64,000 nucleotides of DNA from Porticoccus sp964395715 (GCA_964395715.1 CAYNAU010000006.1:92160-156159), one strand, 5' to 3'. Positions 18,825-28,109 are shown, numbered from the stretch's first letter. The notes: generated by a model not told the origin, from the letters alone. Made by a program: numbers and translations.

Positions 18825-18907
18825 TTGGCCAGCTCCCAAAAGCAACAGGGCTGTGACTTCCCGCCCGACTGGACTAGGATAGGAATAGAACGGAAGGGAA
18901 AACAGCC

Positions 18908-19648
18908 ATGCTCGCCGATCGACTGGTGGCCCACCGGGGTTACCCCAGACACTACCCTGAAAATACCCTGTTAGGCATGGCGGCGGCCATTGATGCCGGC
19001 GCGCACTTTATCGAGACTGACATCCTGTTCAGCGCCGATCAGCAGCCCGTGCTGTATCACGACAACCTCATGACACGCATCAGCGGTGAAGAAAATGCGG
19101 TACACCTGCTGACCCTCGACGAACTGGTGAGCCGTCCTGCCCATGAGCCGGAACGCCTTGGCAACCAGTTTATTAACCAGACCATCACACCCCTCTGCGA
19201 TCTGGTCAGCCTGCTGGAAAAACACCCGGAGGTTACCGCCTTTATCGAAATGAAGCGTAGCGGCCTACATATTGTGGGTCTGGAGACGGCCTATGATATC
19301 GTCAACCGGATTTTGGGGCCGGTCAGGGACCAGTGCGTGCTGATCAGCTTTAGTGACGAATTTATCGACCATGCCCACCAGCAGGAGTTTCCGCGTCTGG
19401 GGCTGGTTCTGAAAGACTGGCAAGAGCGTCATGGCGAACTGATTCAGCGTATCCGGCCGGAATACATTTTCTGCGACACCAGCAAAGTCCCCGAAGGCGA
19501 AAACCTCGATGAAACGGAAATCACCTGGGTGATTTACGAAGTGGAAAGCCCTGACCAGGCCATTGCCTGGTTTGACCGCGGTGCCGACATGGTGGAAACC
19601 TTCGATATCGGCGGCCTGCTGGAAGACCTGGCACACCGGGCGCTCTGA
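18908..19648 (+). CDS. Glycerophosphodiester phosphodiesterase
   Basis: Hydrolyses glycerophosphodiesters (deacylated phospholipid headgroups) to sn-glycerol 3-phosphate and an alcohol. It has 246 residues in a TIM-barrel of the UgpQ/GDPD type. Catalytic residues are all present: His9-Arg10 (HRG), Glu18-Asn19 (PENT), Glu36 and Asp38 (ETD), and His51. There is no signal peptide, so it is cytosolic like UgpQ rather than periplasmic GlpQ. Its stop codon is 2 nt from the start of a GlpD-like gene, suggesting translational coupling: glycerol-3-phosphate made here would feed the next enzyme. Confidence 0.9.
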   Translation: MLADRLVAHRGYPRHYPENTLLGMAAAIDAGAHFIETDILFSADQQPVLYHDNLMTRISGEENAVHLLTLDELVSRPAHEPERLGNQFINQTITPLCDLVSLLEKHPEVTAFIEMKRSGLHIVGLETAYDIVNRILGPVRDQCVLISFSDEFIDHAHQQEFPRLGLVLKDWQERHGELIQRIRPEYIFCDTSKVPEGENLDETEITWVIYEVESPDQAIAWFDRGADMVETFDIGGLLEDLAHRAL

Positions 19649-19650
19649 GC

Positions 19651-20841
19651 TTGGACGTCATTTCAACCTCCCCTTCACCACCTGAAACCACCGTCGATGT
19701 ACTGGTGGTCGGCGGCGGCATTCAGGGTGCCGGCGTGGCCCAGGCCGCACAGGCCGCCGGTTACAAAACACTCATTGTTGAAAAAACCGCCTGGGCAGCG
19801 GGCACATCCAGCAAATCCAGCAAACTGATTCACGGTGGCCTGCGCTATTTGCAAAGCGGCGATTTCTCACTGGTGAGAGAAAGCCTCAAAGAGCGCAGTC
19901 TGCTCCTGAAGCTGGCCCCGGAGCTGGTGCACAGCAACTGGTTTACCATCCCCATTTACCGCCATTCCACCTACCGTCCCTGGCAAATCCGCGCAGGCCT
20001 GACTCTCTACTGGCTGCTGACCGGCTGCAGCAGCGAGGGCCGCTTTGAGGTGGTCCCTCCGGCAGACTGGCCGTCCCTGAGCGGTTTGGAAACGAACGGA
20101 CTTCAGAAGGTTTTCCGCTACCGGGATGCCCAGACTGACGATGCCCAACTGACCGCAGCCGTGGTTCGCTCTGCACAAAGCCTCGGGGCGGAAACCCGCT
20201 GTCCTGCCACACTCCTGTCTGCCGCACAAACACCAAAGGGATACCGGGTAGAGCTGGATTCGACAGAGGGCGTTGAAACGGTCCATTGCCGCTTGTTGGT
20301 CAACGCCGCGGGGCCCTGGATCAATTTGCTTGCCCGCAATATTACCCCCCTACCTAAGATCATCGACATTGACCTGGTTCAGGGCGCGCACCTGGTCCTG
20401 GATCAGAAAATCAGCGAGCAGTGTTTCTACCTGGAAGCTCCCAGCGATGGCCGCGCGGTGTTCGTGCTGCCCTGGTACGACGGCACCCTCCTCGGCACCA
20501 CCGAGACAGTTTTTGACGGCAACCCGGATAACACGGTGGTCAGAGATGTGGAAAGGCAGTATCTGCTTGAGGTGCTGCACCATTACTTCCCGGGCTACCC
20601 CGGGCAGGTATGCGGCGAAATGGCCGGGCTCAGGGTATTGCCTGAAGAGGCGACGGGCTTTCATCTGCGCAGTCGCGAAGTGCAGTTTGTCGAAAGTGCC
20701 GGTTACCTGGCCATCTATGGCGGAAAACTCACCGGATACCGGGCCACGGCGGAAAAAGTCCTGCAACGTATTGAGAAGCAGCTGGGTAACGCCAATCACA
20801 TCGCCGACACCCAACACCTGCCGCTGTCTGCAGAATCCTGA
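19651..20841 (+). CDS. GlpD-like FAD-dependent glycerol-3-phosphate dehydrogenase, short form
   Basis: Predicted FAD enzyme of the DAO/GlpD family oxidising glycerol 3-phosphate to dihydroxyacetone phosphate. The N-terminal dinucleotide motif reads VVGGGIQGAGVA (about 18-29), followed by the GlpD signature SSKSSKLIHGGLRYLQ (about 53-68). At 396 residues it is about 100 shorter than E. coli GlpD and lacks the C-terminal GlpD helical domain. The apparent start is a TTG, 2 nt after the upstream phosphodiesterase; no in-frame ATG precedes the FAD motif. Substrate is inferred from family and from its partner genes. Confidence 0.78.
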   Translation: MDVISTSPSPPETTVDVLVVGGGIQGAGVAQAAQAAGYKTLIVEKTAWAAGTSSKSSKLIHGGLRYLQSGDFSLVRESLKERSLLLKLAPELVHSNWFTIPIYRHSTYRPWQIRAGLTLYWLLTGCSSEGRFEVVPPADWPSLSGLETNGLQKVFRYRDAQTDDAQLTAAVVRSAQSLGAETRCPATLLSAAQTPKGYRVELDSTEGVETVHCRLLVNAAGPWINLLARNITPLPKIIDIDLVQGAHLVLDQKISEQCFYLEAPSDGRAVFVLPWYDGTLLGTTETVFDGNPDNTVVRDVERQYLLEVLHHYFPGYPGQVCGEMAGLRVLPEEATGFHLRSREVQFVESAGYLAIYGGKLTGYRATAEKVLQRIEKQLGNANHIADTQHLPLSAES

Positions 20842-20862
20842 TCGTTTCCCTTTACGGTATTT

Positions 20863-22323
20863 CTACAGTGGTGTGTCTGTAGCCTCAGCCATCCGTTGCA
20901 ACCATAGTTTAAAGCGACTCAACAGTTCGGCGTTGTCTCCCGGGGTAAACTCCTCCCCGGGATAAACCAGCCAATCCCCGGGCTGTCCTGCCAACAGAAA
21001 TGCCGCACCCCTGCCGGTCGTTTCCTTTTCTGCACTGCGTAGCACCGGCAGACCGGACAAATCGGCGAGCCGCTGACAAAAACCATCCAGTTGCGACAGG
21101 CCGCCGCCCACCAGTATGCGGGTCAGCGGCTCCCGCGTATCCCGCCAGTCGCGAATGCGCAGCAGGTTTACCATCAACAGGAATACGATACTTTCCAGCA
21201 CCGCCACCAAGGCGGCAGCCTGGTTATCCGAGTTCAGCCCCATAAATCGACTCTGGAATTCTCCCTGCCAATAGGGAGAGCCCAATCCTCCCACGCCGTT
21301 TAAAAACAGCGGAATCACTGTTTCTGATTGCAGCCACTGGTCAAGGGTGCGCTGATAATCGGCAACACCCAGTTCCGCCACCTGCAATTCCAACGCACTG
21401 GCAGCGCCATTCACTGTTCCCTCTACCACGAACCAGCGCGCCGATTCTGCTTCGCTTCCTGTTTCGAAAATCAGCGTCTTCAGAAGCCCCTCCGGAGCTG
21501 ATACCGAAGGCGCGCAGCGCACGGCAATAAACGCCCCGGTACCGGCATTGATAGTCACCTGCTCCGCAGGTAATTCGCCCTGGCAGAAAAAGGCGGCATT
21601 CTGATCGCCGTTGAGAAGCTCGACAGGTAACAGCACATCGCCAATCTGCAGCTCACCAAAGCCGCTGGCGCTGGGTTGTATCGGGGGCAGGATGGCTCTG
21701 GGAATATCAAATTGTGCCAGTAACACTTCATCCCAATCACCTGAAGGCAAGTGCCACAACAATGTCCGCTGGGCATTGCCGGGGTCCACCGCAAAGTGAT
21801 GTTCCCGGGTCAGGGAAAACAGCAGGTAGCTGGCCAGGGGTCCACAACACAGGTGCTGTTCACCCAGCGCCGCCTTCACCCCGGGGATGGTATCCAGGCA
21901 CCATCGCAACTTGCTGGCACCATAGTGGGCATTGGGTCGCAGACCTGTGTGTCGCGCTATTTCTTCATCACTCAAAGCCAGTGTTTCCAGATAGCTTGCA
22001 GCCCGGGTGTCCTGCCAACTCAACACTGGTGACAGGGGTGCGCCCGTCTCCCTGTCCCAACACACCAGACTGGAGCGCTGGGTCACCAGCGCCGCCGCTA
22101 TCAGCTTGTGAAAATCTGCCCCCAATAGCTCGGGGAGCTTATCCAGCGATGTGCGAATGGAGGCCACCACTTCTACCGGGTCCTGTTCCACCCGCCCCGG
22201 CATGGGATGTCGGGTCTGCACTGGCTCGCGCAGTAACAGCCGTTGCCTGCCCACCGCATCAAAAACCAGCACCCGGCTGCTTTGCCCGCCCTGATCCATC
22301 ACCAGATAGAGAAAATCATTCAT
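20863..22323 (-). CDS. FGGY-family carbohydrate kinase, glycerol-kinase-like
   Basis: A 486-residue ASKHA-fold sugar kinase. The N-terminal phosphate loop reads MDQGGQSSRVLVFD (about 9-22), where true glycerol kinases have DQGTTSSRA. The substrate loop is SWQDTRA where glycerol kinase has WQDRRT. The second phosphate/adenosine motifs are NAGTGAF and LVGGGLSQLDGFCQ. It is most similar by eye to glycerol kinase, but the altered loops leave the substrate open (glycerol or another polyol). It converges on the GlpD-like gene with 21 nt between stops, so the three genes form a glycerol-phosphate neighbourhood without a shared operon. Confidence 0.72.
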   Translation of the reverse strand: MNDFLYLVMDQGGQSSRVLVFDAVGRQRLLLREPVQTRHPMPGRVEQDPVEVVASIRTSLDKLPELLGADFHKLIAAALVTQRSSLVCWDRETGAPLSPVLSWQDTRAASYLETLALSDEEIARHTGLRPNAHYGASKLRWCLDTIPGVKAALGEQHLCCGPLASYLLFSLTREHHFAVDPGNAQRTLLWHLPSGDWDEVLLAQFDIPRAILPPIQPSASGFGELQIGDVLLPVELLNGDQNAAFFCQGELPAEQVTINAGTGAFIAVRCAPSVSAPEGLLKTLIFETGSEAESARWFVVEGTVNGAASALELQVAELGVADYQRTLDQWLQSETVIPLFLNGVGGLGSPYWQGEFQSRFMGLNSDNQAAALVAVLESIVFLLMVNLLRIRDWRDTREPLTRILVGGGLSQLDGFCQRLADLSGLPVLRSAEKETTGRGAAFLLAGQPGDWLVYPGEEFTPGDNAELLSRFKLWLQRMAEATDTPL

Positions 22324-22385
22324 GCTTGCATTAAAGCAAAGTTTTGAGCCACGAGTGTTGTTAGGCCGCGATTTGTACCGCGTGA

Positions 22386-22802
22386 TCAGATCAGGTTGAG
22401 ATACAGGGCAATCACCACTAGGTAGCGAAGACCTTTACCGATGGCCGTCAGCAGCAAAAACAGCCCCAGGTGCACCCGCATGACCCCTGCCACAAATGTC
22501 ACTGGGTCTCCCACTACGGGTACCCAGGCCAGCAACAGACTCCACACCCCGTAGCGCTGGAACCAATGTTGCGCGCGGTGCAGTTTTTCCGGCTTGAAGG
22601 GAAACCAGGAACGGTTTTCAAAATGTATCAGATAACGGCCTATACCCCAGTTCAGCGCAGCACCCAGGGTATTGCCCACCGTTGCCGCCAACCAGAGCAA
22701 CACCGGGCTGCCGTCGTCGAGAAACGTGACCAGCGCCACTTCTGAATAAAACGGCAGCAGCGAACCCGCACCCAGTGCGCTGACAAACATCAGGAAATAC
22801 AT
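22386..22802 (-). CDS. YqaA family small membrane protein (DedA/SNARE-associated superfamily)
   Basis: A 138-residue inner-membrane protein with about four hydrophobic segments. It carries the YqaA-type motifs GNTLGAALNWGIGRYL (about 40-55) and VVGDPVTFVAGVMR (about 94-107). Length agrees with E. coli YqaA (142). The reading frame is open further upstream, but that part is cysteine-rich and unlike the family; the ATG at 22802, with AAGG 5 nt before it, starts the hydrophobic protein. The molecular role is unknown. Confidence 0.78.
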   Translation of the reverse strand: MYFLMFVSALGAGSLLPFYSEVALVTFLDDGSPVLLWLAATVGNTLGAALNWGIGRYLIHFENRSWFPFKPEKLHRAQHWFQRYGVWSLLLAWVPVVGDPVTFVAGVMRVHLGLFLLLTAIGKGLRYLVVIALYLNLI

Positions 22803-22851
22803 CAAGGCCTTTGTTCCAGAGCAACAGGCCCGGTGCTGTCGATTCCGATAC

Positions 22852-23328
22852 TCAACGCAGCAACAGTCCGTCATTGATGGGAATAAACTCACTGGCGGCA
22901 TTCATCAGCGCAGAGGCGGTCAGGTCGGGCACGCCGTACACCTCAACCCTTTTGTTTTTATCCAGCCGCAACTTGTTCACCAGCAGGTCAAAATCGCCAT
23001 CGCCGGAAACCAGCACTACGGTATCGACATCCCCGGCATATTCCATGGCATCGATGGTAATGCCCACATCCCAGTCTCCCTTGGCCGAACCATCTGCGCG
23101 CTGGATAAAATTTTTCAATTTCACCTCAAAACCAATGGCCCGCAAAATATTCTGAAACTCGCGCTGCTTCTGATCACCCCGCTCAGTGGCATAGGCAATG
23201 GCCTTGACGACCTGGCGACCCTTGGTGGCCTGCGACCAGAACGCGTTGTAATCGAAGTTACAGCCGTATACCTGCCTGACGGTGTAATAGACGTTTTGCA
23301 CATCTACCAACAAAAGAACTTTCTGCAT
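22852..23328 (-). CDS. NYN domain protein (LabA/DUF88-type PIN-like)
   Basis: A 158-residue protein with the PIN-like fold found in putative RNases. Conserved acidic residues appear in VDVQNVY (about 8-14), KGDWDVGITIDAM (about 83-95) and VSGDGDFDLLV (about 107-117), the expected metal-binding sites. Members are LabA-like or Limkain-type; the target RNA is not known. The start is the ATG at 23328, since the preceding TTG has no better context. It is 49 nt upstream of the YqaA-like gene on the same strand and may be co-transcribed with it. Confidence 0.8.
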   Translation of the reverse strand: MQKVLLLVDVQNVYYTVRQVYGCNFDYNAFWSQATKGRQVVKAIAYATERGDQKQREFQNILRAIGFEVKLKNFIQRADGSAKGDWDVGITIDAMEYAGDVDTVVLVSGDGDFDLLVNKLRLDKNKRVEVYGVPDLTASALMNAASEFIPINDGLLLR

Positions 23329-23503
23329 CAATAACTACCAGTGTGCTGGATCTTGCGGGAAAGGCTACGGGAACACGGCGAAGAGTGATACCAATATTGA
23401 ACCTGGTAACACAGATCTACGAAAAAATAACACAACAAAAATCACTAATACCCACTGCCTGAGTTGGGTTTCCAGGTAAGGCCGGGTTGGAAAAAAGTTT
23501 CTG

Positions 23504-24196
23504 TTATCCAGAATACTTGCCGAGTTGCTCCGGCAGTTCGGTAAGACGTTCCACGGTGAGCGTCGGCTGAATACCCCAGGTATCGAACAGTGCGGCTTTG
23601 GTTCTGCGCACCCAAACGGAAGACATACCGGCAGAAATGACACCAATCACATCGAAGGGATTACTGGACACCAGCCAGGCCGAATGGTGCTGCGCGCCCG
23701 ATTTACGCAGGAAATGCGCGTAAGCGGCGGGATTGGGTTTGAAGGTTTTCAGGTCATCCACACTGACTACGCCGCGAAAGAAATGCTCGATATCCGCAGA
23801 CTGCAACAGCCGCGTCACGGTCTCTTCCGTGCCATTGGAAAATGCAAAAAGACGGAAATCCGCTGCATTTAATCGGGTCAGGGCTTCAGTCACATCATCA
23901 AAGGCGGGCAGACTGCGGTATTGCAGGAGCAGCTCCTGCTTTTGGCCATCGGAAAGCGGTTCGTTATAGAGACCACAGATGTAATCCAGCGCCTGGCTGG
24001 TGCAAACGGAAAAATCTTCATAATTCTGCATCAGACCACGGCGAAACGAATATTCCAGCTGCTTATCGCGCCAGTCCTGAGAGAAATTCCTGGCATCATC
24101 ACCCACCATGTCCTGAAGTTGATCCAGAATGCCGTGGGTATCGATCAATGTGCCGTAAACATCAAATGCCAGGGTGATGGCCAAATCAAACTCCAA
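23504..24196 (-). CDS. Haloacid dehalogenase, type II (HAD superfamily)
   Basis: Predicted (S)-2-haloacid dehalogenase-like hydrolase of 230 residues. HAD motif I reads FDVYGTLID, with the nucleophile Asp followed by Val-Tyr as in type II dehalogenases rather than the DxD of phosphatases. Motif II is FAFSNGT, motif III the Lys in FKPNP, and the motif IV region VSSNPFDVIGVISAGM. The start is uncertain: a TTG at 24196, or a TTG 12 nt further in with GGAG before it; no ATG lies near. It could act on another small substrate. Confidence 0.75.
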   Translation of the reverse strand: MEFDLAITLAFDVYGTLIDTHGILDQLQDMVGDDARNFSQDWRDKQLEYSFRRGLMQNYEDFSVCTSQALDYICGLYNEPLSDGQKQELLLQYRSLPAFDDVTEALTRLNAADFRLFAFSNGTEETVTRLLQSADIEHFFRGVVSVDDLKTFKPNPAAYAHFLRKSGAQHHSAWLVSSNPFDVIGVISAGMSSVWVRRTKAALFDTWGIQPTLTVERLTELPEQLGKYSG

Positions 24197-24287
24197 CCGT
24201 GAAGTAACGGATTTACCAGACTAAAGCATAGTCAGCTTTACGTATTTTGGTTAACACCAAAGCACAATGAAATGCGCATTTTGTGGA

Positions 24288-25424
24288 TTATTTCCGTTCC
24301 GGCAGCAACACCGCTTCGCCCACCAGTTTCTGCTCAATCTCCTCATGGGTCGCCTTGAGATTTGCCCAGCGCTCCGCCGTGGACGGGTGAGAACTGTTGT
24401 AGTGTTCGCGGATGCCGTCCGGGTGCTCAATGGCCATGCGCCGCCAGAAGGTGTTGACCACCGAGGTATCCACACCGGCATTGGCCAGGTAATACATGCC
24501 CACGTAATCCGCCTCGCGCTCAAAATCCTGGCTGTAGAGGCTGCCACCCAGGTTGCCGAACGTACCCTGGGTATTGACCCCGTAACCGGCGGCAATAATG
24601 TCGAAGATACTGCCCAACAGGTAGTTGCCGGTGCGCTTCTCAATATGCCCTTCGCTGTTATGGGCGAACTCATGGGCGATCACCGTCATCAACTCCTCGT
24701 CGGACTCGGCAAATCGATACATGCCCGCAGTGATGTAAACGGCCTTGCCATCCGCTGCGGCATTCAGGTCATCATCTTTTACCAGCACCACCGGGAAGGA
24801 GCAGGTGATTACGGGTACGATATCCAGTGACACCAACTGATCGTCCCGTTCAACCTCCAGCACCAGATGCTGTTGCGACATCGGCATGGACACAGTCTCA
24901 AGGGACTTCACAAACACCTCAGAGGCGTTGGCTGCCGGTATCGCCACTCCGTTGACCGAACGGACCACATCCATCTCCCGCAACCCGGCGTAGGCCGCCG
25001 GACTGCCGAAAATAACATGGGAAATCACAATCCCATCCTTGAGTCCGTATACCCCGGTTAAAAGGGTTCTGTCCTTCTTATCCAGCGTGGCCGTATCCTT
25101 CCACACCCAGCCCACCGACCGGATGTGGTCGTCGGGGCACAATTTCAGCCCCGTCGTTCTCAACTGCCACGCCAGGTCCTGCAAGTACGCGTTGCGCTCC
25201 AGGTAAACCTTCTCTGCCTCAATGCGCTGCCATTGTTGCTCCTCCAGCACATCGCTCCCCGCTGGACGGGCTATCTCGGTGGTCGGGGCACAACCCACTG
25301 CGCCAATCAGAACCAGCATCGCCATCAACACAGTTCCTGCATGCCGACAACACCGGGCACTTTCACCCGGCAAACCCGGAGAACCGAGTATTCGACTGAC
25401 TGAAAACCAGCCCGACCGGAACAT
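24288..25424 (-). CDS. M48 family zinc metallopeptidase, predicted lipoprotein, with PDZ-like insert
   Basis: A 378-residue peptidase. A hydrophobic stretch ends in a lipobox (GAVGC, Cys45), predicting lipid anchoring facing the periplasm. A PDZ-like region spans about 120-205 (GIVISHVIFGSPAAYAGL). The M48 zinc site HEFAH (251-255) follows, with the third ligand in EREADYVG (about 300). The order lipobox, PDZ, M48 resembles periplasmic quality-control peptidases. The N-terminus before the signal region is unusually long, so the true start may be internal. The ATG at 25424 sits 1 nt after the upstream GNAT stop, implying coupling. Confidence 0.85.
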   Translation of the reverse strand: MFRSGWFSVSRILGSPGLPGESARCCRHAGTVLMAMLVLIGAVGCAPTTEIARPAGSDVLEEQQWQRIEAEKVYLERNAYLQDLAWQLRTTGLKLCPDDHIRSVGWVWKDTATLDKKDRTLLTGVYGLKDGIVISHVIFGSPAAYAGLREMDVVRSVNGVAIPAANASEVFVKSLETVSMPMSQQHLVLEVERDDQLVSLDIVPVITCSFPVVLVKDDDLNAAADGKAVYITAGMYRFAESDEELMTVIAHEFAHNSEGHIEKRTGNYLLGSIFDIIAAGYGVNTQGTFGNLGGSLYSQDFEREADYVGMYYLANAGVDTSVVNTFWRRMAIEHPDGIREHYNSSHPSTAERWANLKATHEEIEQKLVGEAVLLPERK

Positions 25425-25425
25425 G

Positions 25426-25977
25426 TCAGATCACCGGCGGCTCGGCGAGGGAGAGATGCACCTCGACAGTATTGCCTTCCATGGAACGCCTTAGCGGCAG
25501 ATTCATGTTGTAGAGCACATCCAGCATTTTGTAGTTTTCACCGAGCACGGCGGCGCGGAACTCCCGGTACCCCGCTGCCCGGCCAATATCCACCAGATGA
25601 CCCAGTAACAGTGAACCCACGCCTAGGCCGTGGTACTCGTCTTCCACCGCCAGGGTAATTTCTGCGGTTCTTACCGGCAGGTCATCACAGGAGAAATAAC
25701 GCGTCACGCCCACCACCAGCTCCAGGTCCTCATCCACGGCTACCAACGCCACATGGCGGTCAAAATCCGGCTCGGTGAAGTCTTTCAGCTCTTGTAGCGA
25801 CAGGTCACTCTTGTAACGGAAGAAGCGGTAATAGGCAGATTCGGGACTCAGGCGGTGCAACCCCTCCTGCAGGGCATTCTTGTCCTGGGGATTAATGGCG
25901 CGTATCAGCAGCCCGCTGCCATTACGCAATTGATCGCGGGCAAAAAAGCTGCGCAGTGATTCCGGCGTCGCATCCAT
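25426..25977 (-). CDS. GNAT family N-acetyltransferase
   Basis: A 183-residue acetyltransferase with the acetyl-CoA signature VEDEYHGLGVGSLLLGHLVDIG (motif A, key residues Gly-Leu-Gly-x-Gly). The segment RLSPESAYYRFFRYKSDLS resembles the GNAT part of Pat-type protein acetyltransferases, so a protein or metabolite lysine target is possible. The start is set to the ATG at 25977, which has AGGTGG 8 nt before it; a GTG at 25989 is also in frame. It immediately precedes the M48 lipoprotein gene. Confidence 0.8.
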   Translation of the reverse strand: MDATPESLRSFFARDQLRNGSGLLIRAINPQDKNALQEGLHRLSPESAYYRFFRYKSDLSLQELKDFTEPDFDRHVALVAVDEDLELVVGVTRYFSCDDLPVRTAEITLAVEDEYHGLGVGSLLLGHLVDIGRAAGYREFRAAVLGENYKMLDVLYNMNLPLRRSMEGNTVEVHLSLAEPPVI

Positions 25978-26105
25978 CTGGCAAGCCACCTAAACGGGTA
26001 TGAACTGACCACCCGATATGCCGCCGAGGCAAGGCTTTCGCAACAGGGCAAACCGGCGACACAAACCAGTGCCACCTGTTAATGGCCAGTAACAAAAATG
26101 CAGTC

Positions 26106-26495
26106 TCATTCCTTGAGCATAGCCCCTCGCTCGACCAGTAGCGCTCTTAATACTGACCGGTGACAGCGTGATTCGTCCTCGCAATAGCAACCCACCGACA
26201 TATTCGTGCTATGGGACAACCCCGCCAGCAAATCGAGCACCCGGCTTTGCTCCGGCTCGGCCATTTCCTTGCGAAACTTTTTCGCAAACGCCGACCATTC
26301 CTTATCACTGTTGACTGCCTGGCCCAGCTTCATCAGCTCCGGGGATGGCGAGAGATTCGGCAGCCAGACGTCGTACCAGTTGCCGGTGGAAAATTCGCTT
26401 TTCGCTACACCGCGGGGTGGTCGCCTCACGGTGCCGATACGCAGGCCTTCGTCTTTTGCCCGATCTGTACCGAGGCGCACAATACGAATCGTCAT
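26106..26495 (-). CDS. DUF488 (YeaO-like) family protein
   Basis: A 129-residue cytosolic protein of a family found across bacteria with no settled function. Recognisable family features are TVRRPPRGVAKSEF near the N-terminus, NWYDVWLPNLSPSPEL (about 39-54) and the cysteine-containing end VGCYCEDESRCHRSVL (about 102-117). These conserved Cys and Arg residues suggest a ligand or catalytic site. It appears monocistronic. The 153 nt upstream hold nothing recognisable. Confidence 0.8.
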   Translation of the reverse strand: MTIRIVRLGTDRAKDEGLRIGTVRRPPRGVAKSEFSTGNWYDVWLPNLSPSPELMKLGQAVNSDKEWSAFAKKFRKEMAEPEQSRVLDLLAGLSHSTNMSVGCYCEDESRCHRSVLRALLVERGAMLKE

Positions 26496-26648
26496 TTATC
26501 ACTCCCGGGCTGATTCAACTATTCAATATCGCTCTCACTGAATTAGAGAATAGACCAGCGATTGTCACAAGCAGCGACCGGGCAAGGCTTTGTGGCGGGA
26601 ACCCCTTGCTGGCTTAGAGACAAGCCGCAGGGGTCATCAACAAGATCG

Positions 26649-27125
26649 CTAAGCGCTGGCGCCCTCTTCCGGCTTGCCACTGCGAGACAGGCCATAAAGG
26701 GTCAGTAGCAGTGCCAGCAGGATGGTCACTCCACAGATCATCAGGGTAGTGGTTACCAGGGGGTTGTCCACCCCGTGGGGCGGTGGGAATTTTTCACTGA
26801 TGGTGGGCATCAGTTTGGATGACTCGCCAATAAAGGCCGCCAGCACCCCCGCCCCGCCGTTGGTCCAGGTGCCGACCTGCAACAAGGCAAACCACAGTTT
26901 CAGTGCCACTGCACCGAGGCGCATTTCATTCAGCAGCAGTCCCAGCACAACCATCAGCACACCGTTGGCGGTGAATTCAATGTGGGCCATAACAATACCG
27001 CGAAACCACTCCACCGCAGTGGGAGGTATAAAACCGACCACACAGCCGACGGTAATTTGCAGTACACCCAGAATCAGGGTCCAGCGACGCAATGTGGCTT
27101 TCAGGTTGTCATTGTGGGTGCTCAT
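26649..27125 (-). CDS. Four-helix membrane protein resembling hydroxylaminobenzene mutase
   Basis: A 158-residue membrane protein with four predicted hydrophobic helices (about 15-35, 45-66, 73-100, 125-148). The layout and the segments ANGVLMVVLGLLLNEMRL and LLQVGTWTNGGAGVLAA recall HabA/HabB, which rearrange hydroxylaminobenzene to aminophenol. That resemblance is by eye only, and many members of this group are simply annotated as hypothetical membrane proteins. It stands alone, with 195 nt of empty sequence upstream. Confidence 0.5.
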   Translation of the reverse strand: MSTHNDNLKATLRRWTLILGVLQITVGCVVGFIPPTAVEWFRGIVMAHIEFTANGVLMVVLGLLLNEMRLGAVALKLWFALLQVGTWTNGGAGVLAAFIGESSKLMPTISEKFPPPHGVDNPLVTTTLMICGVTILLALLLTLYGLSRSGKPEEGASA

Positions 27126-27320
27126 AGCATGTTGGACTCTCTGAAAAATGGCTCACGCCAAGATAAACTTTCACATGGTTCCAATATATAAGCTATCCCG
27201 GTAAATGCCCATTTTGATGCGAATAAACTGACTGACAACATCCCCCGGACAAACCCCTTTCTGCATCAGGAAAATCGGGTGACAGGTAAGAATTAAGAAG
27301 GGTTGAACAGGTTGTGCCGG

Positions 27321-28109
27321 TTACATGGCGGAGATCGCCAATTTCACCGGTTGCTGGCGATAGAACTGGCACAGCAGGCGATACACCTCGGGCATATCTT
27401 CCTTCATGTTCTCCGGTGCTTCGAAAAACGCCTCGCTGCACACCGCAAAGAATTCTGCCGGGCTGGTCAGAGCATACTCATCGAGGGGCAGCGAGCGGTG
27501 GTGTCGCCAGTCATTCTGCAGGCGATCCCAGGCAGCGGTAAAAATATCGTGCCATTCGCCAGAGCGCATATCCGGGTGCATCGGCGGCGCACCGTTGGCT
27601 CCGTCGCGCAGCATATCCAGCTTGTGGGCCAACTCGTGAATCACCACGTTGCTGGGCGTGCCGTGGCGCTGATAGGCGCCGGTTTCACAAATATCCTGCC
27701 AGGACAAAATCACCGGCCCCCGGTACCAGGCTTCACCGCTCAGCCCCGGCCCCCGGGAATGCTCTACGCCATCCTCGGTGCGGTAGGGTCGGTTTGGCAC
27801 AAAGGCATCCTCGTAGAGAATCACCGTCTTCCAGCGGTCATACCAGTCGAGGCCGAGGTGCAGAATGGGGACACAGGCCATGGTCGCCAGCTTCAGACAC
27901 ATGGCGTCGGTAAATTGAAAGCCGCTGCCGGACACAAACGTTTTGCGCACCAGAAAGCGGAAGGTCATATCGCGGAGAGCATCACGCTCGCCACCCTGGT
28001 ATCGGTGCATCACTGGCCAGTCGGCAATGGCGGATTCCCACTGCACGGTGGTAAAACCCATTTTCTTAACGCGGCTGTTTTCCAGCCAGTTACGGAGTCG
28101 GTTAAACAT
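27321..28109 (-). CDS. mtfA: Zinc-dependent peptidase MtfA (Mlc titration factor A)
   Basis: A 262-residue cytosolic metallopeptidase (E. coli MtfA 265). The gluzincin site is HELAHKLD (His158, Glu159, His162), with the likely third ligand Glu in the FFAVCSEAFFE segment (about 225-235). The MtfA motif VILYEDAFVP occurs near 97-106. In E. coli MtfA binds the glucose repressor Mlc; no mlc or PTS gene lies nearby here, so only the peptidase assignment is secure. Confidence 0.9.
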   Translation of the reverse strand: MFNRLRNWLENSRVKKMGFTTVQWESAIADWPVMHRYQGGERDALRDMTFRFLVRKTFVSGSGFQFTDAMCLKLATMACVPILHLGLDWYDRWKTVILYEDAFVPNRPYRTEDGVEHSRGPGLSGEAWYRGPVILSWQDICETGAYQRHGTPSNVVIHELAHKLDMLRDGANGAPPMHPDMRSGEWHDIFTAAWDRLQNDWRHHRSLPLDEYALTSPAEFFAVCSEAFFEAPENMKEDMPEVYRLLCQFYRQQPVKLAISAM

